The notes below the pieces were generated by a model. It did not search any database, was not told the origin of the DNA, and saw only the letters and a list, made by a program, of their open reading frames with translations. A stretch of DNA of 64,000 nt, taken from Rehmannia glutinosa (Eukaryota > Streptophyta > Magnoliopsida > Lamiales > Orobanchaceae). The translations under genes and the position numbers were made by a program. The DNA lies in assembly GCA_016081115.2 (NCBI GenBank), contig JABTTQ020000653.1:1-64000 (forward strand). Reading direction: 5' to 3'. Numbering within the stretch: the stretch's first letter is position 1; each line of letters opens with the position of its first letter. Shown here one piece after another: positions 63,579 to 64,000 of this stretch.

Positions 63579-64000
63579 CTAGAAGTCAACTGCAAAATGT
63601 CTTGGTTGTCTGCAATTCCAACACAGGTTCTCAACTCTTTGACCAGCTTTGTCTGTTCTTTGATTATCAGCTCTCTGATAATCAGCTCTCTTGGGCGGCA
63701 TGTCTTCCATTGCCTTGGAAGGTGTTGAATGTCTTCTGGAGGTTTCACCCTTGTTCCTTTTATAGTTCTTGTTGAAGAACTTGTTGAATCTTTTCACCAT
63801 GAGGGCAATCTCCTCCTGGTCAATGGTCTCCTTTGGCTCAGCTCTTTTCCCATCAGTGGCCAACAATGCAGTTGTCTTAGGTGCATTTGTTTCCTCTTGC
63901 TCTTTCCTTCTCAGCTCAAACTCATAGGTTCTAAGGTCTGAGAACAACTCATGATTAGATGTTCTTGAGGAGGTCCATTAAATGTCTCTGGGCCATGAAC
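63579..64000 (-). pseudogene. gag: E2 gag, partial at window edge
   Basis: LRTYEFELRRKEQEE, RFNKFFNKNYKRNKGE and a zinc knuckle CWNCRQPRHFAVDF: the last Cys is Phe and the Gly before His is Arg, so it is unlikely to bind zinc. The N-terminus continues past the window end. Confidence 0.85.

Larger units (their letters stand above)
35988..64000 (-). mobile_element. E2: Sirevirus, 3'-complete, split by E3, E4 and a Harbinger-like element
   Basis: A minus-oriented element whose 3' LTR is at 35,988-37,527 and whose 5' end lies beyond the window. Its own segments are 35,988-38,202, 40,476-47,116, 56,548-57,447 and 61,918-64,000. Alignment to E1 and E3 is colinear once the insertions are removed. 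Not autonomous: the RNase H is deleted, the integrase is interrupted and the 3' ORF is frameshifted. Confidence 0.92.

Overview
The window is transposable-element-rich plant nuclear DNA, very probably from an angiosperm. No host protein-coding gene, rRNA gene, tRNA gene or CRISPR array could be supported. Nearly everything recognisable is LTR retrotransposon: Ty1/copia elements of Sirevirus (SIRE) type, at least four kinds of Ty3/gypsy element, one LTR assigned to a second copia family, and two non-autonomous DNA transposons. The lineage evidence is the initiator-Met primer-binding site (TGGTATCAGAGC), poly-purine tracts beside LTRs, TG...CA LTR ends, short target-site duplications (TSDs) and the conserved gag/pol motifs.

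Layout. 0.2-3.1 kb: a heavily decayed plus-strand Ty3/gypsy pol (RT, RNase H, integrase). 3.8-5.6 kb: a decayed plus-strand Sirevirus LTR with gag. 5.6-7.5 kb: unassigned, partly LTR-like. 7.5-9.7 kb: minus-strand copia fragments (RT/RNase H, the 3' ORF, gag of another family). 9.73-12.50 kb: one copia LTR with an Athila-like LTR inside it, with element body on both sides. 13.2-14.4 kb: a divergent 3' ORF with a gene-like promoter. 15.0-17.2 kb: Athila-type gag, PBS and LTR. 17,195-30,680: element E1, a complete 13.5-kb Sirevirus with TSD GACAT, which splits that Athila-type LTR (it resumes at 30,681). 31.2-36.0 kb: a Tat-type gag-protease element with no visible RT or integrase, GC-rich 122-bp repeats and an antisense ORF; a lone Sirevirus LTR interrupts its gag. 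35,988 to the window end: element E2, a second Sirevirus split by three insertions: a 2.27-kb PIF/Harbinger-like element carrying a 946-bp Mutator-like MITE, Sirevirus E3 (47,117-56,547, TSD CATAG) and chromovirus-like gypsy E4 (57,448-61,917).

How the parts work together. Each Sirevirus reads on the minus strand: 5' LTR, PBS, gag, protease, integrase, RT, RNase H, then about 0.5 kb, then a large extra ORF (about 1,400 codons), PPT, 3' LTR. The extra ORF sits where Sireviruses can carry an env-like gene, but it has no visible signal peptide or membrane segment. It has an N-terminal globular domain, acidic and basic low-complexity linkers and a coiled-coil region. It is preceded by what looks like its own plant promoter and leader. 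All copies have stops or frameshifts, so none looks autonomous, although E3 keeps a 352-codon open RT segment.

The most interesting structure is at 47,117-48,353, where the E3 3' LTR has become an inverted repeat with arms of about 600 bp and a loop of about 30 bp, the layout expected of a hairpin-RNA source that could silence the family. Also notable are the promoter-bearing 3' ORF, seen in two divergent element types, and repeated sequence differences at CAG/CTG sites between copies, which may be technical.
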